Shown: in pieces, positions 25,565 to 41,600 of the stretch
Position numbering within the stretch: the first letter of the stretch is position 1
Layout: each line of letters starts with the position of its first letter
Source of the DNA: Asterella californica
Lineage: Eukaryota; Streptophyta; Marchantiopsida; Marchantiales; Aytoniaceae
Reading direction: 5' to 3'
Assembly: GCA_036924285.1 (NCBI GenBank)
Contig: JAYKYS010000005.1
Location: 9,424,001-9,488,000 of the forward strand
DNA: 64,000 bases
Program-made: the position numbers and the translations under genes
The notes under the pieces: model-generated
The model's input: only the letters and a program-made list of their open reading frames with translations
Told to the model about the DNA's origin: nothing
Databases searched by the model: none

Positions 25565-26400
25565 TATGTGGATTGGATTGTTGGTTTGGGTGTGATGAGC
25601 GGGTTTGAGTCGTAGGGAGTCGATTTACATCAGTTTTTTGCTTCATGCAATCAAATTTCTTGTGTGGTTTCGTAAGAGGAACTCCAAACAACTTGTTTGG
25701 AGTCTCGTTAGGTTCAGGGGTAGCTAGATCTACCTATCCGAGAAGATGGATCTCAGATTAGGCGATTCATTTTGACGGTGTGCGTGATTCTAAGCTGCAG
25801 GAAGAAGCTTTTGGAGATTCGATCACATGCGATAAAAAATTGACGATATCTCGGCTGTTGAGAGTCGGATATGGGAGTTCTTGAGACCAACAAAGTCAAG
25901 AAGGAAGGCCTTATCGACATCTGAAGACTGTTTGGCGAAAGAAAGAAGTTCCCAGATAGGTCTTTCTCGGTCCTTCGCTACGATTTCTGTTCTTTTGAGT
26001 TCGTTAGAAATCTAGTTGGTTATGTACAGCTTGTGGTAGCTAGCTTTAGCTAAGGGCTGTACATGGAAATTGTTTGGACTTGTATTTGTGTAACATTGGT
26101 GTTGCTCTTTTTGTTAGCAAGGAGATGTTTCTCTTGCTTTGAGTTACGTTTCGATAGTTTTGGGTTAGGGTTGAGATTCTGGGGCTCGTTTTAGAGAGGT
26201 TGGTGCATATTACAAACCTCTCATGTTTGTTTCTCTATTTTGCATTCTTAGAGCAGAAGAATCATGAGTGTATATAAAGTAGGAGTTGATATACCTTGTG
26301 ACGCTTGTTCTCGTGGTTGTTTCTCTCTTGTCTTCGTTCAACACACTACATCTCCACAACCAGGAAGTTCACATTTTCTTGGACAACCTTCACGTAAAAT
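25565..26400 (+). mobile_element. LTR/leader segment of a Ty3/gypsy element, plus orientation
   Basis: Closely similar to about 48950-49800. Shared blocks include GTATGTGGATTGGATTG, AGGAACTCCAAAC, ATATCTCGGCTGTTG and AGCTTGTGGTAGCTAGCTT. It ends near CACTACATCTCCACA followed by a conserved TTCTTGGACA stretch. After it, GGTGGTGAACTCGAC precedes a decayed gag. The same TGAACTCGAC sequence precedes the intact gag at 50942, so it may be the primer-binding or leader region. Confidence 0.7.
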
Positions 26401-26539
26401 CCGACAAGATACGGTGGTGAACTCGACATGAAGGTCTGAGCTGGAGATTTCTTCTGTGTTTGAACTTTGAAGAGGAAATTGATAATCATGAGTGGAAGAA
26501 GAAATGTGATGAAAATGAAACTAGTAGTTTTAATAGACT

Positions 26540-27120
26540 GCTGAAGGAGCAGTTGGATCCGACGGCAACAACAGCTTGATGAGCAGAAGGAAGCTTTGGC
26601 AACAAAGACGCTTCAAGCAGTGATCAGCAAGATTGACCAACTTGATGAGAGGACGTCTCAAGGTATATGAGACATTATGCGAAAGAGATGGAGCTGAACG
26701 GAGTATAAGAAGGTGAAATGACTGAGATGCTTGAGTTGGCAGCAGCTTCAGAGATTAGAGATAATGTTAAAATGCTAACGAAGCATTTTGGCAAGGACTG
26801 GGAGATGTTTCTTGTGCATTAATGGACGAGTATTTCTTGGAGGACTCTGATCAGGTCATGAAGAAGTCGTTCTTGGAGTGGGTTGAGCAACCGAAGAAGG
26901 GTTTACAAGCTACCGAGTTACTCAAGGAGTTTGACAACAGTTTTCTAGGTTGACTAGGATGGGGAAGTTGACGATGTATTCCAATAAGATAGAGTTATTT
27001 CTTTGGACTGCAGACGAGAAACTGCAAGAGAAGTTGGAGATGCTTATGGAGGATCAGGGAGAAGACGATGGATTGACCAGTAGTTTTCTTATGCGTATGT
27101 GAAGACTCTCTGGTCGCATA
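26540..27120 (+). pseudogene. Decayed gag of a Ty3/gypsy element, plus strand
   Basis: Plus-strand reading gives LATKTLQAVISKIDQLDER, KEMELN, KKSFLEWVEQPKK and ATELLKEF in changing frames. These align in order with the gag at 50942-51690 (MATKALQSVVSTLDQFDER, REMELS, KKSFMEWVNNP, ATELYREF). Multiple frameshifts and stops make it non-functional. It follows the LTR-like segment at 25565-26400 in the expected 5' to 3' order. Confidence 0.75.
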
Positions 27121-27229
27121 GGCACCAAGAACTAAGAGCTTGGCTCACTAATCACGAAGAACAACCAACCTCAGATTGTATACGATGAAAAACTGATATA
27201 AGCGCTTCTTTGTGAGCAAATTTCACCCA

Positions 27230-27335
27230 CAACTCCCAAATCGTCTTATGAAACTTCGTATTGTCTTCAATTTCTTGAAGAAATTGACGTTCTGATCCCA
27301 ATAGATCCAAGGACAGCAAGTTTGAATTCAGAAAC
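27230..27335 (-). mobile_element. Inverted fragment of LTR-family sequence
   Basis: Reverse complement of about 48675-48790, sharing GTCTTCAATTTCTTGAAGAA and GATCCAAGGA. It sits between a plus-strand gag relic and a plus-strand tandem repeat, so the locus has been rearranged. Confidence 0.65.
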
Positions 27336-27346
27336 GGTCCGAAAGA

Positions 27347-27800
27347 TGTCGTGTCGTGGACAGACGTCTACCTGAAAATCTATTTTCGATACTTATCATT
27401 TTCGCTCCAAATACACTCATGGGACTAAAAGTGAGACTTTTGCACAACTTTGGATCTTCACTTTCATTGCATCAATGGGTAGAGCTCATTGTCAGCTTTC
27501 CTTGGGCACTTCATCTACTTCATTTGGATGTCTAGTGGAGAAGTTACGAGACTCGAAAGATGAGAAAAGCAAGCTAGGCCGTAGCTTACAGGCTTTTTGC
27601 ACAACTTCGGATCTTCACTTTCATTAAATCAATGGGTAGAGGTCATTGTCAGCTTTCCATGGGCACTTCGTCTACTTCATTTAGACGCTAAGTGGTGAAG
27701 TTACGAGACTCGAAAGAAGAGAAAATCAAGCTAGGCCTTAGCTTAGTATTGCTGACTGGGTATTTGCGGCTCCTGACGCTATACTAAGGACGCAAGGGGA
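27347..27800 (+). repeat. 157-bp tandem repeat (two units), LTR-associated
   Basis: Begins TGTCGTGTCGTGG and is homologous to 47795-48403. Inside it, a unit starting GCACAACTT with GGATCTTCACTTTCATT and GAAGTTACGAGACTCGAAAGA repeats at 27442 and 27599 (157-bp period). The homology ends with GGACGCAAGGGG in both loci. Confidence 0.8.
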
Positions 27801-28244
27801 CTTCTTGTTGTGACAGATGTCATCAGTCGGAACAAACACAATGAACATCATCTTCTTCAACCAAAAATGAAGTTATTTTACATTTTATAAACTTCCTCTA
27901 CAAATGTAATTACAACAAAATTTTCAGAGTCTGTGGTTCCTAAACTCTCACTCTAAACCAAAATCTATCTGTCGCAATGATATCAAATCTACATACCATT
28001 GGACTTCTCTACAAGATTATACAATTGTCATAAAGAAAAAGTGATCCACAAATCACTTCTCCCAACTAACTCAAGTACAGAATGACAAAATTTGCACTGA
28101 ACTCAAGTCAAGTCTAAATATTGGTGGCATAGGAAATATCTCATCCTTAGCTTTCCAAAGGTACCAAGATCTTCTCCAACCGAGTCCTCTAGTCATTTTA
28201 CACCTCGTCAAAAATTGATGTTTTCTCCATGCTTTTCATTTCGA

Positions 28245-28414
28245 GAAGTGATGTGGAGAAGGATCTGTTGATCATTCTCAAAACTCCTTTTGGAGTTGTG
28301 TCACCCTCTTGCACTTAATCGGAGTGATGAATGCATCACTTCTCATCCTTGATCTTCTCTTCTCGGAATCCTTACCAAACCACTTTCTTCAATTCTAGAA
28401 GTGATCGTTGGATC

Positions 28415-28462
<48 letters not shown>

Positions 28463-28695
28463 GAAGTGGTCGATCGATCACTTCTCCGTCCAAAACCTCA
28501 ACTCATATTCTCGCCAATTCTTTGTTATCACGACAACAAATGTGCAGCGTCGTCTCGTGAAAACTGTAATTCTTCTAGACAATCATCATCATCTCTCCAT
28601 CTTAAGTACTTGCTACAAGCACCCCTTATGTTGAGATGTCATCCTCAAGTCGGTTGGACGCAAAGAAGTGATTGGTTGATCACTTCTAGATACAT
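28245..28695. repeat. Palindromic GAAGTGAT/ATCACTTC motifs around a (CT)n microsatellite
   Basis: AGAAGTGAT separated by a few bases from ATCACTTCT occurs at about 28400-28423 and 28666-28688. A one-mismatch version is at 28462-28485, and a single related half-site is at 28330. A (CT)n tract fills about 28419-28459. Open frames across this tract are composition artefacts. The region 27800-28900 has no other recognisable content. Confidence 0.7.
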
Positions 28696-28889
28696 TTCGC
28701 TGCATGTTGTCAAGTAGCGCACATGCGCGTCGTCATCTCATTGTCATGTCATCATATCTTGATCGCCTGACTACGTCGTCAATATGACAAAGCATCATTT
28801 CTCATGTCAGTTTTTTTTTTTGCACAGTCAACATCCTTCCACATTTGTGAGTTTCACGCAGCACTTGTCATATCATCGACACACCTCGT

Positions 28890-29760
28890 CACTACACGAA
28901 ATCTTTGAATCATCGTAACTTTTCGGAGTCCAAACTAGCTATCTTTGGATCCACTGCGATCAAGCCACAGAAATTAAAATGATATGAGGTTCCATCAAGT
29001 GGTTTGAGAGATATGAAGGAATTCAGATCTATCCACGAGAGGAGATGGATATGAGATCAAGTGGTCCATTTTGTTGATGTGAGTGATTTTAAACAGTAGA
29101 GAGGAGTTTTTGAAAGTTCGGTCATCTGCAACCTAAAGTGGGTGTTATCTCGACTGTTGAGGGTCGGATTTGGATGTTCTTGACGCCATTGGAGTCCAAA
29201 GGATAGATCCTATCCATATATGAAAATACATTTTTGAAAAAAGAAGAAAATAGACATTTTTTCAAATTCTTCACTACGTGTTTGATGTCTACTTCGGATT
29301 TCTATACGATTCTCTCGATATTGCTAACTACATGGATTGCACTCAACATGCTCATCCGCATTTGATCATCGAGCTAATGATGTACTGAGTGGTGATAGTG
29401 ATGTTGTATCGATTTGACGTTGAGTTGTATTCTCTATATTGCTAGCTATGTTATCGTACATGAGGATTGTCCAAGAATACATGAGGTATATGGCTGCGAA
29501 TATATCATGTGCAAGAACAAAGACAAGAAGAAGACACATAATCAGGAGAACAAACTCTTCGGATATATCAAACTTCACTTTATGTACACTTTCGCTGTGA
29601 ACACAAAAATGAAACATAGACCAACATCGTCTGTAATTTGCAACCGAACTCTTAAACCAATTCATTGAATCCAACCCTAAGACAAGAACCGCCGAAGCAT
29701 AACGAAACAAAAGATAACACCATTTTGCTAACAAAAAGTCTCACAACAGCATCCCATCAT
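28890..29760. mobile_element. Diverged LTR-family sequences, both orientations
   Basis: The segment at 28900-29235 resembles plus-strand LTR-family sequence, with TTATCTCGACTGTTGAGGGTCGGAT matching the block near 49230 with changes. The segment at 29520-29760 resembles the minus orientation (CGTCTGTAATTTGCAACC, TTTTGCTAACAAAAAG). The two halves face each other, as the pairs at 24.2/26.0 kb and 49.5/59.7 kb do. Similarity is lower than among the other copies. Confidence 0.5.
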
Positions 29761-30480
29761 CCTAGACTCCCAAATATTCTATATATCAACCCCAACTGTC
29801 ATATCATCGTCACATCGACGTCGTCGCTCAATACACCACCACACCACCAATCCGACTGTCAAATCACTTTAATCCAAACGAGAGTCGTGTGTACAATCTA
29901 CATAGCTAGCGATATTGCAAACGAACTCAACATCAGACTCAAAACTGCATCATCGTCATCGCTCATTATACGACCAACCCCAGTCCTCAGATCACCCCAA
30001 CCCAACCCACATAGAGAACACCGAACAAGTAAAGAAAAAACCAAAAATTATCAATCTGAGAACTTCCTCCTTTTCCCTCTTTTCCGGGACGTTCTTCTTC
30101 TATCCTCCTGATGCAAAAGTCATATTCTTTAAATTTGCCAAGAACTTCACTCGTCTGAAGTTGCAAGGCAACCTCTTGGAATTTCTACACATTCTATCCA
30201 CATAAATCTATTCCAGAAATCTCGATGTGCCCATACCGCCTGTACACCGACGAAAATTACTTCTATCATCGTTCTCTGCAGTGTCCTCTCACCAATCGCA
30301 AGATAGATCCTTCTTCGATAGAAATTCAAATGACGTATTTCTCTCCTCTTACATCAATTACCTCAAACTAATTGGAGCTAACATGTCTCTCGATTTTTGT
30401 CGAGGATCTCAAACATAGTCGAAGTCACTGAATCATGCACTACGTTCCACTGAACTCAAAGGTAAACACGAACTTTATCT

Positions 30481-30510
30481 ACACGTTTTATGTCACGACA
30501 TAAAACGTGT
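30481..30510. repeat. Near-perfect palindrome
   Basis: ACACGTTTTATGTC (30481-30494) is followed after two bases by its exact reverse complement (30497-30510). Confidence 0.9.
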
Positions 30511-31291
30511 CATCTGACAGGTAAACCGAATTCTTCTTGAGCCTTGACTACTACTTCCGCTCTCTACCTGCGTATTCCCGCTCTCTGATAACATGACTGC
30601 TAAAACGTGTCACTCACCAAACACTCACCTGGTCACCTAGGTCACAAGCACGATCAAAATCGAGAAACTACAAGACTCACCTTGATCAAAAAGAGGTTCC
30701 AGTTTGGGGCCCGTTCAAGTAAATTTTTCTCGGATCGTAGATCACCAAATTTGTGAAGAGTACATGTCAAGTAATGAAGCACCTGCTATCATCACTACAT
30801 GTTGCCACTTAAGTGAACGACTCAACGCTCTGTTCACGTTGCAACAGGGTCTGCGAAGGGAGATAAACTCCCCTTACTAGTCACACTTATCGAGAAACTC
30901 CCGTATACAGGGGGTGCTCTTGTTTCGACAGATATTGAAAGCTTTGAAAGCCGAAAGGGACTCAGTTCATTTCTATCATATGTTAAATCACTTCCCTATA
31001 CTAGGCACTGGATAAACATTTGCCCCGCATGTTATGTCATGAGACAATATCATACTGTGCCCCATCAGTGTACGAAAAGTGCTTAGTCATCTCGCCTATA
31101 CAGGAATACAGCCCATAACATTTACCTGATTCAAAACTGCCTTCTTGGTCTCTACGGCTTCACTAGGATCCGCGGTCGGACTGTTGTACTGGTGGACGAC
31201 TCAGAGATTTTCCGCAGCTGACGTGGAATCCAAATCAGAGAACATTGTGACACAAAAAGGTAACGGTGTAGTTCGTATGTCTCAAATTTCC

Positions 31292-31379
31292 CCACTTCGC
31301 CCCCATATGCCTTCTACAACCGACACTCCCATTTTCCACTTCGCCCCCATATGCCTTCTACAATCGACACTTCCGTCTC
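31292..31379. repeat. 44-bp tandem duplication
   Basis: Units start CCACTTCGCCCCCATATGCC at 31292 and 31336. They are nearly identical for about 35 bp and then drift. Confidence 0.85.
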
Positions 31380-32240
31380 CAAGTGTGACATTTCATCAAG
31401 TGTCAAGACTATGGTGCAAACTCGGCCAATAGACCATATCCCCGATTCCCCAGACAGGGAAGCATGGATTCGGCCTTGTGGCCGCCCAAGCAACCCCATC
31501 AACTGTCCTTTTACCGAAATGAATGCATTCCATCATTAGAGACCGGAACTTCCATTATACGCGCTACGTGGCTGCTGTTCCCAACAAGGTATCTGAGAAA
31601 AACCTGAACTCATCACTCTCGCTACAGATCTATAATCACTGCTTCCGAGGTCCTGAGAAAATCGCCATGAAAATGCTGAATGAAGGTTAGTCGTTCCAAA
31701 CTCAAAAAGGCTTGAACAGATAACTGAAAAGCTGTGTCCGAGTGTCCAAAGGGTGCATGATCAGAGAAAAATTGTCAACATCGCCTCCACAGTCACAGAG
31801 CATAAAACCGACGTGACAAACTATTATGGAGACTGAAGAGCAAATGCTTTTTATGTATTAAGCAACCCATAGCCATCAGTTACACGGATATAGGTGCGCA
31901 AGATAATAAGCCGAGACTTCCGTTCATGTCCGCACTGCTTCGTCTTTACGTAACATCATTTCCTCCACAATCTTCTCCGCTCATTGATCTCCTCGGGACA
32001 CTCAATCGATCACAGCTTTCACGTAAGTGGATAACTAGCTTCCCTAGGTGCCTCTCCCACATATGTACAAAAGGCGTTCCACATAAGAACCTACGGACTA
32101 AAATATACTGACAGGCCAACCGGCAGCCCTCAAAGTTCCATCCCGTAATGGTCGAGAGAAGTCTTAGCACCTTGTGGCTATTATCATCACAACAGTTCAA
32201 CACTTGGCTCTACAAAAACAGTGACTATTGCGACAAGAAT

Positions 32241-35768
<3,528 letters not shown>

Positions 35769-36300
35769 CGCCTTCTCTTCGTCTCTTCCTCGCTGATTAG
35801 CTCCTGTTCCCGAGTCCCAAGTCGATCCACTCCTGCGCTGATTTTTCTTCTCTGTTTCTTCGCTTACTTTCTTCGGGTAGCTGATGTACGATCAAACGAA
35901 CGATGAACTATGAACTCGCCGACGAGAACACACATACGTTCCTTCTCTCTCGGATCCGAATTTGTTCCTCGGGAACGTTCTTCTAGCCGCAAGTCCTAAT
36001 CACTATCGTCGGTTCCTTCATATGCACGTATCGCTCCTTACCATGTTCACTGATCTTTGGCTTTCGTGGCTGAACCCAGTGCTCGGGAAGGTTTTTGGTG
36101 AAAAAGGGTAGATTTCTTGCAGACGCCAAAATATTTTCTGCTCGGTAAACGTGTCAAAGTTAAATAAACAAACATGCTCTCTTTATGTTATCAGAAACGA
36201 CTTAAGTATTGTACAGAAATTTGAGACTAAGTTATTATGAAACATTGAACTTTTTTGTAAATGTTAAATGGTGGTTGGACCTACAATCGCTGGAACATGC
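35769..36300 (-). promoter_or_regulatory. Upstream region of RPT6
   Basis: Non-coding sequence directly 5' of the RPT6 ATG, purine-rich on the minus strand near the start. No specific promoter element could be named. AT-rich repeat DNA takes over from about 36360. Confidence 0.35.
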
Positions 36301-36359
36301 AGAGATAACGCATGAAAGCATACAAACGCAACTCCTGGAGCACAAATGCGTAGTCTGTT

Positions 36360-37700
36360 CAAGAAAATAATTATTTTAATTAATATATTAGTTTATCATT
36401 TAATTTTTCTTCACAAAAAGATTAGGTATTAAATTAAAGCTTGCTGCACTCTTCCATCTTCATATCAAAGAGCTGAATAAAGAAGCAAGTATCGTGAATA
36501 TGTATGCAAGATCATTTTTGATGAAATTTTACTCTCTTGCTGTTATCAAAACTAGCATAAATATTATTTAATAATTTAAAACTAACACAATTAAATTTAT
36601 CTCTAAATATTAAGTGATACTCACATTCCGAGATTGCAATAAAGTCCAAACATAACCCTTAAAAGGTAGCATAGATTCACACTGCAAACACTAGAATTGA
36701 AGCAACACAAATAGTTTATTTTATTATTTTATTGTTTTATTATTTAACTTTTCTTTACACGAATTTAGGCAATAGATTAATTTGTTTCATATGCTCACTT
36801 TACGGTCCGGAAAACAGTAAAATCTGCTTAGTCTGCAATTTTTGGCCCACGACAATGGAGGACTTGGTAGATTTATCCAATAATCTACTAATCGTGTTTA
36901 GTCTTTATGATGACAAAAGAAAAAGATTATGTTTCTGAAAAGCTTGCTATCGGAAACAAAATAGATGTTATAGGAAACATATTTTACCAAGCTGACAAGA
37001 AATATATTAATCTCAAAGTGTTAAGTGATAACTGAGGCCCGGAGATGCAAGAAGATCCACCAAACATAACCCATAAAGAAAACTTAGATTCCCATGCTGC
37101 AAACACTAATAACTATTCACAACCTTCTAACGAATAAAATAGTTTAATCAACATTTTAACGGAAGGAAGTGAATATGTTGCATGCAAACTGCAATTCTTA
37201 ACAAGGAGAAGAAAAACTTACAAACAGGGAACGAAATTATCACGAAGGATTGGCTTAACAAGGAGAAGAAAAACTTACAAACAGGAAACAAAATTATCAT
37301 GAAGGATTGGCTGAAAACTTGCTTCAAAATGTTTAGTAACAAATACATTAACAACATGGAGTCTTTTGATGCTCTATATTTGAAAAAACACCAGTGACAC
37401 TGACAAAGTGTACTAAATTTATTTGACTAAATTTAAATTACCAAATTTTAAATACTCAAATTAAAACCACTTGGTTCATTTCATTACACGTTGTCAATGC
37501 ATGTACATAAAACCCATAAGTTACTCCTACAAACTGAATCTCATTCTGGTATTAAAGTCTGGGTCTTCTACGAATAATTTTTTTTTAAATTTTGTAGTTT
37601 TTAATTTATGTTCTAACCCTTCCAAAAGGAAAGATTAAAAACAATTTAAAATTCGTGTATATTCTCCCTCTTCCTAACTTGGAATAGGATGATAATTTGT
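36360..37700. repeat. AT-rich dispersed repeat copies
   Basis: Segments at about 36405-36620 and 36745-37000 resemble repeats at 12.2-12.5 and 14.05-14.38 kb (AAAGATTAGGTATTAAATTAA, GCTATCGGAAAC). Copies of AACCCATAA lie near 37070 and 37510. No gene is supported. A plus-strand open frame near 37182-37397 is explained by a 57-bp tandem duplication. Confidence 0.55.
37197..37310. repeat. 57-bp tandem duplication
   Basis: Two adjacent units, 37197-37253 and 37254-37310, each containing AACAAGGAGAAGAAAAACTT and GAAGGATTGGC. They differ at about four positions. Confidence 0.9.
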
Positions 37701-37779
37701 TGTGCTTTGCAATAGGATTGAGAGGCTATGCATTTGTGTTGGAAGAAAAAAAGTAATCGGAGACATGTGATGGTTTTTT

Positions 37780-38060
37780 GTATAAGGTGAATCTCGGATC
37801 ATGATCTGACCCATAGAAGCAAAATCTATCCATATATGATATAAACGTCAATGATATTTAGTTGTAGATTGAGAAAATATAAGATAATAATTATGGTCGT
37901 TAATGAAAGCAATCGAATATTTTGTTTGATGATTGATGCTTTCTAACACATGTACGTTAAAGTCACCTATGAGGATTGCAGTGATGTTAGTGAAGTTATT
38001 TGTTAAAGCTTGATGTAGTTGACTGAGAAATTCACTAAGAAGCATATGCGTGATTTATAA
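37780..38060 (-). pseudogene. Endonuclease domain remnant at the C-terminus of the Helentron
   Basis: Minus strand: ITAILIGDFNVHVLE (GDFN at about 37968-37948) is followed by FINDHNYYLIFSQSTTKYH and a frame-shifted D.IYIIYG stretch. GDFN and STTxY...IDHIY are hallmarks of the exonuclease-endonuclease-phosphatase fold used by Helentrons and LINEs. Its place just after the helicase favours the Helentron reading; an independent LINE fragment is the alternative. Confidence 0.65.
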
Positions 38061-38289
38061 AGACTTGTGATATTTAGTGCAAGAAGAATATTGACATTAA
38101 AATTTTACTAAAATAATTTCTAGAATATTTGATCCATAAATGATAGAAGAAGATAGTTTAATTGTTTCATTGTAGATTGATACAAAAGTAACAATCCTCT
38201 ACAAGTATACGTCTAGATGGATCAAAATTTAATGATGTCGATGAAATATTTAACAGAGTGTGAATACTTGACAAATGCTTTGCTGAAAC

Positions 38290-38659
38290 ATAAAACATCT
38301 GATAATTGTAGTTGCTGACTTTTTAATATACTCATAATATTTTGGAAGAGATCTTGGATTTAGACATTGGACTAATGTATACGTAAGTTATGAGGTGTAT
38401 GATTGTAGTTCGCAAAGAGAATAAATATTCCATCACTTTCGTTTGTGAGGCCATCTTTAGTATTATAATTATAACATAATTCAATAAAAAAAAATTTTAG
38501 ATGTAGAAGTTTATGTAACCCACCAGTATCTTTAGGATTGTCTTCAATTTTGAAACGAGTTGATACAGCTGAGGGTATGTGATCAACATATGCAAATATA
38601 TATCATTGACATTCACTAATAGAGAAAGTATAATGATTATGATTTTTGCTATGCGTTTG
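38290..38659 (-). pseudogene. Pif1-like helicase remnant of the Helentron, C-terminal part
   Basis: Minus strand after the insertion: KNHNHYTFSISE, IPSAVSTRFKIEDNPKDTGG, LHKLLHLK, then NYNTKDGLTNESDGIF. The last segment corresponds to the VMLxxNxxxxDGLxNGxxG motif near the end of Pif1-type helicases. It continues the order of the part upstream of the insertion. Confidence 0.8.
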
Positions 38660-38668
38660 CGCATAGCT

Positions 38669-41600
38669 TACTATCTGTTTTGGTAATTCTAAGGGAAAGT
38701 GAAAAAAGCAGAGAAAATTTCCCCTGTCGATTGAATCAAAGGTGAGGTGACATTACAAGAAACGGCGTGCAGTCCTGAACAGTCTTTTCAACGGTTCGGT
38801 TCGAAGGAACTTCCTCATGGAGTGTGAAGTTCCAGAAAGATAAGAGCATGAACACACGCAGTACGCGAGAAAACTTCAAGAACGTAAGGAATTAGCATGT
38901 TTTTGAAAACACGTGTTGAATTCTGTGTCAGACAAGAGCAGAATGCTCGTTTCAAAAAAACTGTTTGTGGACGACGACTACAGCGTCCGGAACATGGTGC
39001 TCAAGACTGTGTGTTGAGGGTTTTGCAAACTCATCACCATGCGCATTAACTATTGCTGACATAGTCGTTCACTATCATTTTCAGTCTCAAAAAATAGCCC
39101 ATCGAAGTTAAGGATAGTCGGGACTTTTAGGAATTCCTGAAGTTGAAAATTTACTTACTCGGACCCCAGTAACGGTTTTATACTTACGCTTGTAACGCAA
39201 TAGAATAAATGTTACAGCGAGAACGAAGTAATCACGAACATTCATGTAATAGTTTGTCGAAGAGTATATATGACTTTCTGCAATAGAGTATCAGAACTCA
39301 GATTTGTCGCCCTCGACTTGGTAATCTGGTGACTAGTCATGCCTTATCACATGAGTCCAATCCCATTTGTTCAACGCCGGTGCAGGTTTATGAACTATTT
39401 TGTACTAGATTTCAACAACTTACCTGGAACTCAAAACTTGCTTATTGTAATAGAAGAACAGAGCTGGATTCAGAAATTCTTGCGTTTGGTCAAGATTTCG
39501 TCCGCAAGGGACCCATCGTACGACTTAGAGGTGTAATCAAACAGAGGAATCTAAGATAGGATAGACTTCGTAGCAGTCTGAGCCGCTGAAGTAAACAAAG
39601 AACGGCGCAGAGGAGAAATAATCGTAGAGGTACACTGCTTTCATGTTCTAGACAAGAATGTTGCTGATGTGGTCATTGCTTTTGCTGTCTACTGTGTAGT
39701 GAAAAACGTCAATACAGAGAAGCACAATCCCCTTCCGAATCTCTTGCTGAAGTCCTTCAAGCTAGAACACGGACGAGACCAGTGACCAGTGCTTCGACGA
39801 GAGCTGCAGATATATGCGTGGCCGATGAGGTTCAAGCGACCGAATTGGAAGTCATTATTGAGGTTTTCATACTCAAGACGTTGTCGGAGTGTAATCCGTC
39901 TACCTAGGAAAGCGCCGGGCTTCTGGCTGTGGTTGTTCACTCAAGAGGTTGGCTTTCAGGTCACAATAGGGCTATAAACACTCACACAGATGTGTAAGAT
40001 CTAGTAATATACCCAGAAGGCGAAATTCAGGTCTAGCTGGCAGTAATAGAATTCGGCGGTGAACTTTGACACTCACGGAGAGGAAAACTATGAAGGTTTA
40101 GACCTCTAAACTTCCCCTACATGCAAATGAGATACTACTGAACTCACAGACGAAATTTCAGCCTGAGATCAAATTCTGACACGGAGATATGAACAGAAAA
40201 GTTTTGAGCAAGAAAACTACGGCAATTTCTGGTACCTAGCTGGCTATTTCACCCTATAACAGGAGTTTGGCTCGATCAATTCCGAAGTTTCTTACAGGAT
40301 TTGCAGTCTACAGGGTGCTGAACATCCCTGTGAAGTTGGGACTCCTGAATGTACACAGAACTGTAGATCTCCTCCTCTGAAGTCGTTGCTCTAGATTAAG
40401 AGCTTTTCAGACCCCCTCAGCTTCAGCGGCCGCCCTGAATTACTCAGTTGCTCAATCGATATGAAACTTTTTGTGAAATCGTAGCCCTGCTGGCGGAGAA
40501 CACAACCTCGAAGTTTTGAAGCAATTTCCTCAAATCTGCTGCGAGTGACACTGAAAACCCTAAATCCAACCAAAATGATTCAATTCTAGCACAATCCGAA
40601 CTTCAATTGCTCATAACTCCGTCTTTATTGACTCAAATCGATCGAAATTTTCACTGGAAGTACTTGGCATGACGAGACCTCTCTCCCTGTGCTCTCAGAT
40701 TTCGAAGATCCCCCACCAAATGCTCGAACTCCACTCTAGAGCTCTGTTTCTAAATTTAGAGTTTAACAAAAGACAAAAATGGACCAATGGGAGTTCATAG
40801 CTCCACTTGGTTGTCCTTTAGTACCCTAAACCACGTGGCAACTTAGTTTTACTCATAGGTTACCACGTCAAGCCCCCTAGAGTGCCAGCGTAAAACTTAA
40901 ATTACTTAAAACGACACGCAGCCCCGAAAAATAACTTAAATCAGCTAGAAAGCGTGCATGGGCGACACGCAAATACAACCCATGAGCTTAAGCCCTATCA
41001 ACATGGTAATCAACCTACTAAGACTCAAAATAGTGTTAACACCGTATGCAAAGGTGTCATACATAAACGACTAGAAGTAATATAAGCTAACTTCTAGAAC
41101 TACTAAACTCAAGCGTCGGAGTATAAATATAACATGTAGCCGCCAAGTAGCGCGACAATGTTATTTCAGATATCGTAACATTAGCGAAGGTTTTTCCTCT
41201 CTATCAATATTCTCCTCAAGAGTATTTTTCATGTTGATGCATCACCTTCAGTTCTTTCTAAGCACTTGTTTTTGTCAGTTAGGGCACATACTAACTAATT
41301 GGACATCCAAAGACCAAAATACAACAAGACAAGACCCCGAGATTCGGACAGAAAATATCATTGACACTTATAGCATTTTAGAATCTTCTCCCGTAGCACT
41401 CTTATCTTTCACTTCTCTATTCGTTTGTGTTCTTTTCTTCATCTATTCTGGTCCGTAACTCTTCGATACTAGTACATATCTTGCAGATAAGATTAATTGT
41501 GAAAGAAATTAACTTCACATGTAACATTAATTAATTTTTGTTTGGTTTTTTTTAGGTCTCTTTTCGCTGTGGGGCTTAATGATTCTAGTAATACAAGATT

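Larger units (their letters stand above)
29760..32240. other. Intergenic stretch downstream of RPT6
   Basis: No gene is recognised. Short open frames lack family resemblance and splice support. It contains a near-perfect palindrome at 30481-30510 and a 44-bp tandem duplication at 31292-31379. The portion just below 32241 is expected to be the RPT6 3'UTR, but no poly(A) signal could be chosen with confidence. Confidence 0.45.

Noticed and set aside
28331..28717. Open frames with poly-Ser-Leu across 28.4 kb
   Set aside because: They are translations of the (CT)n microsatellite, not a protein.
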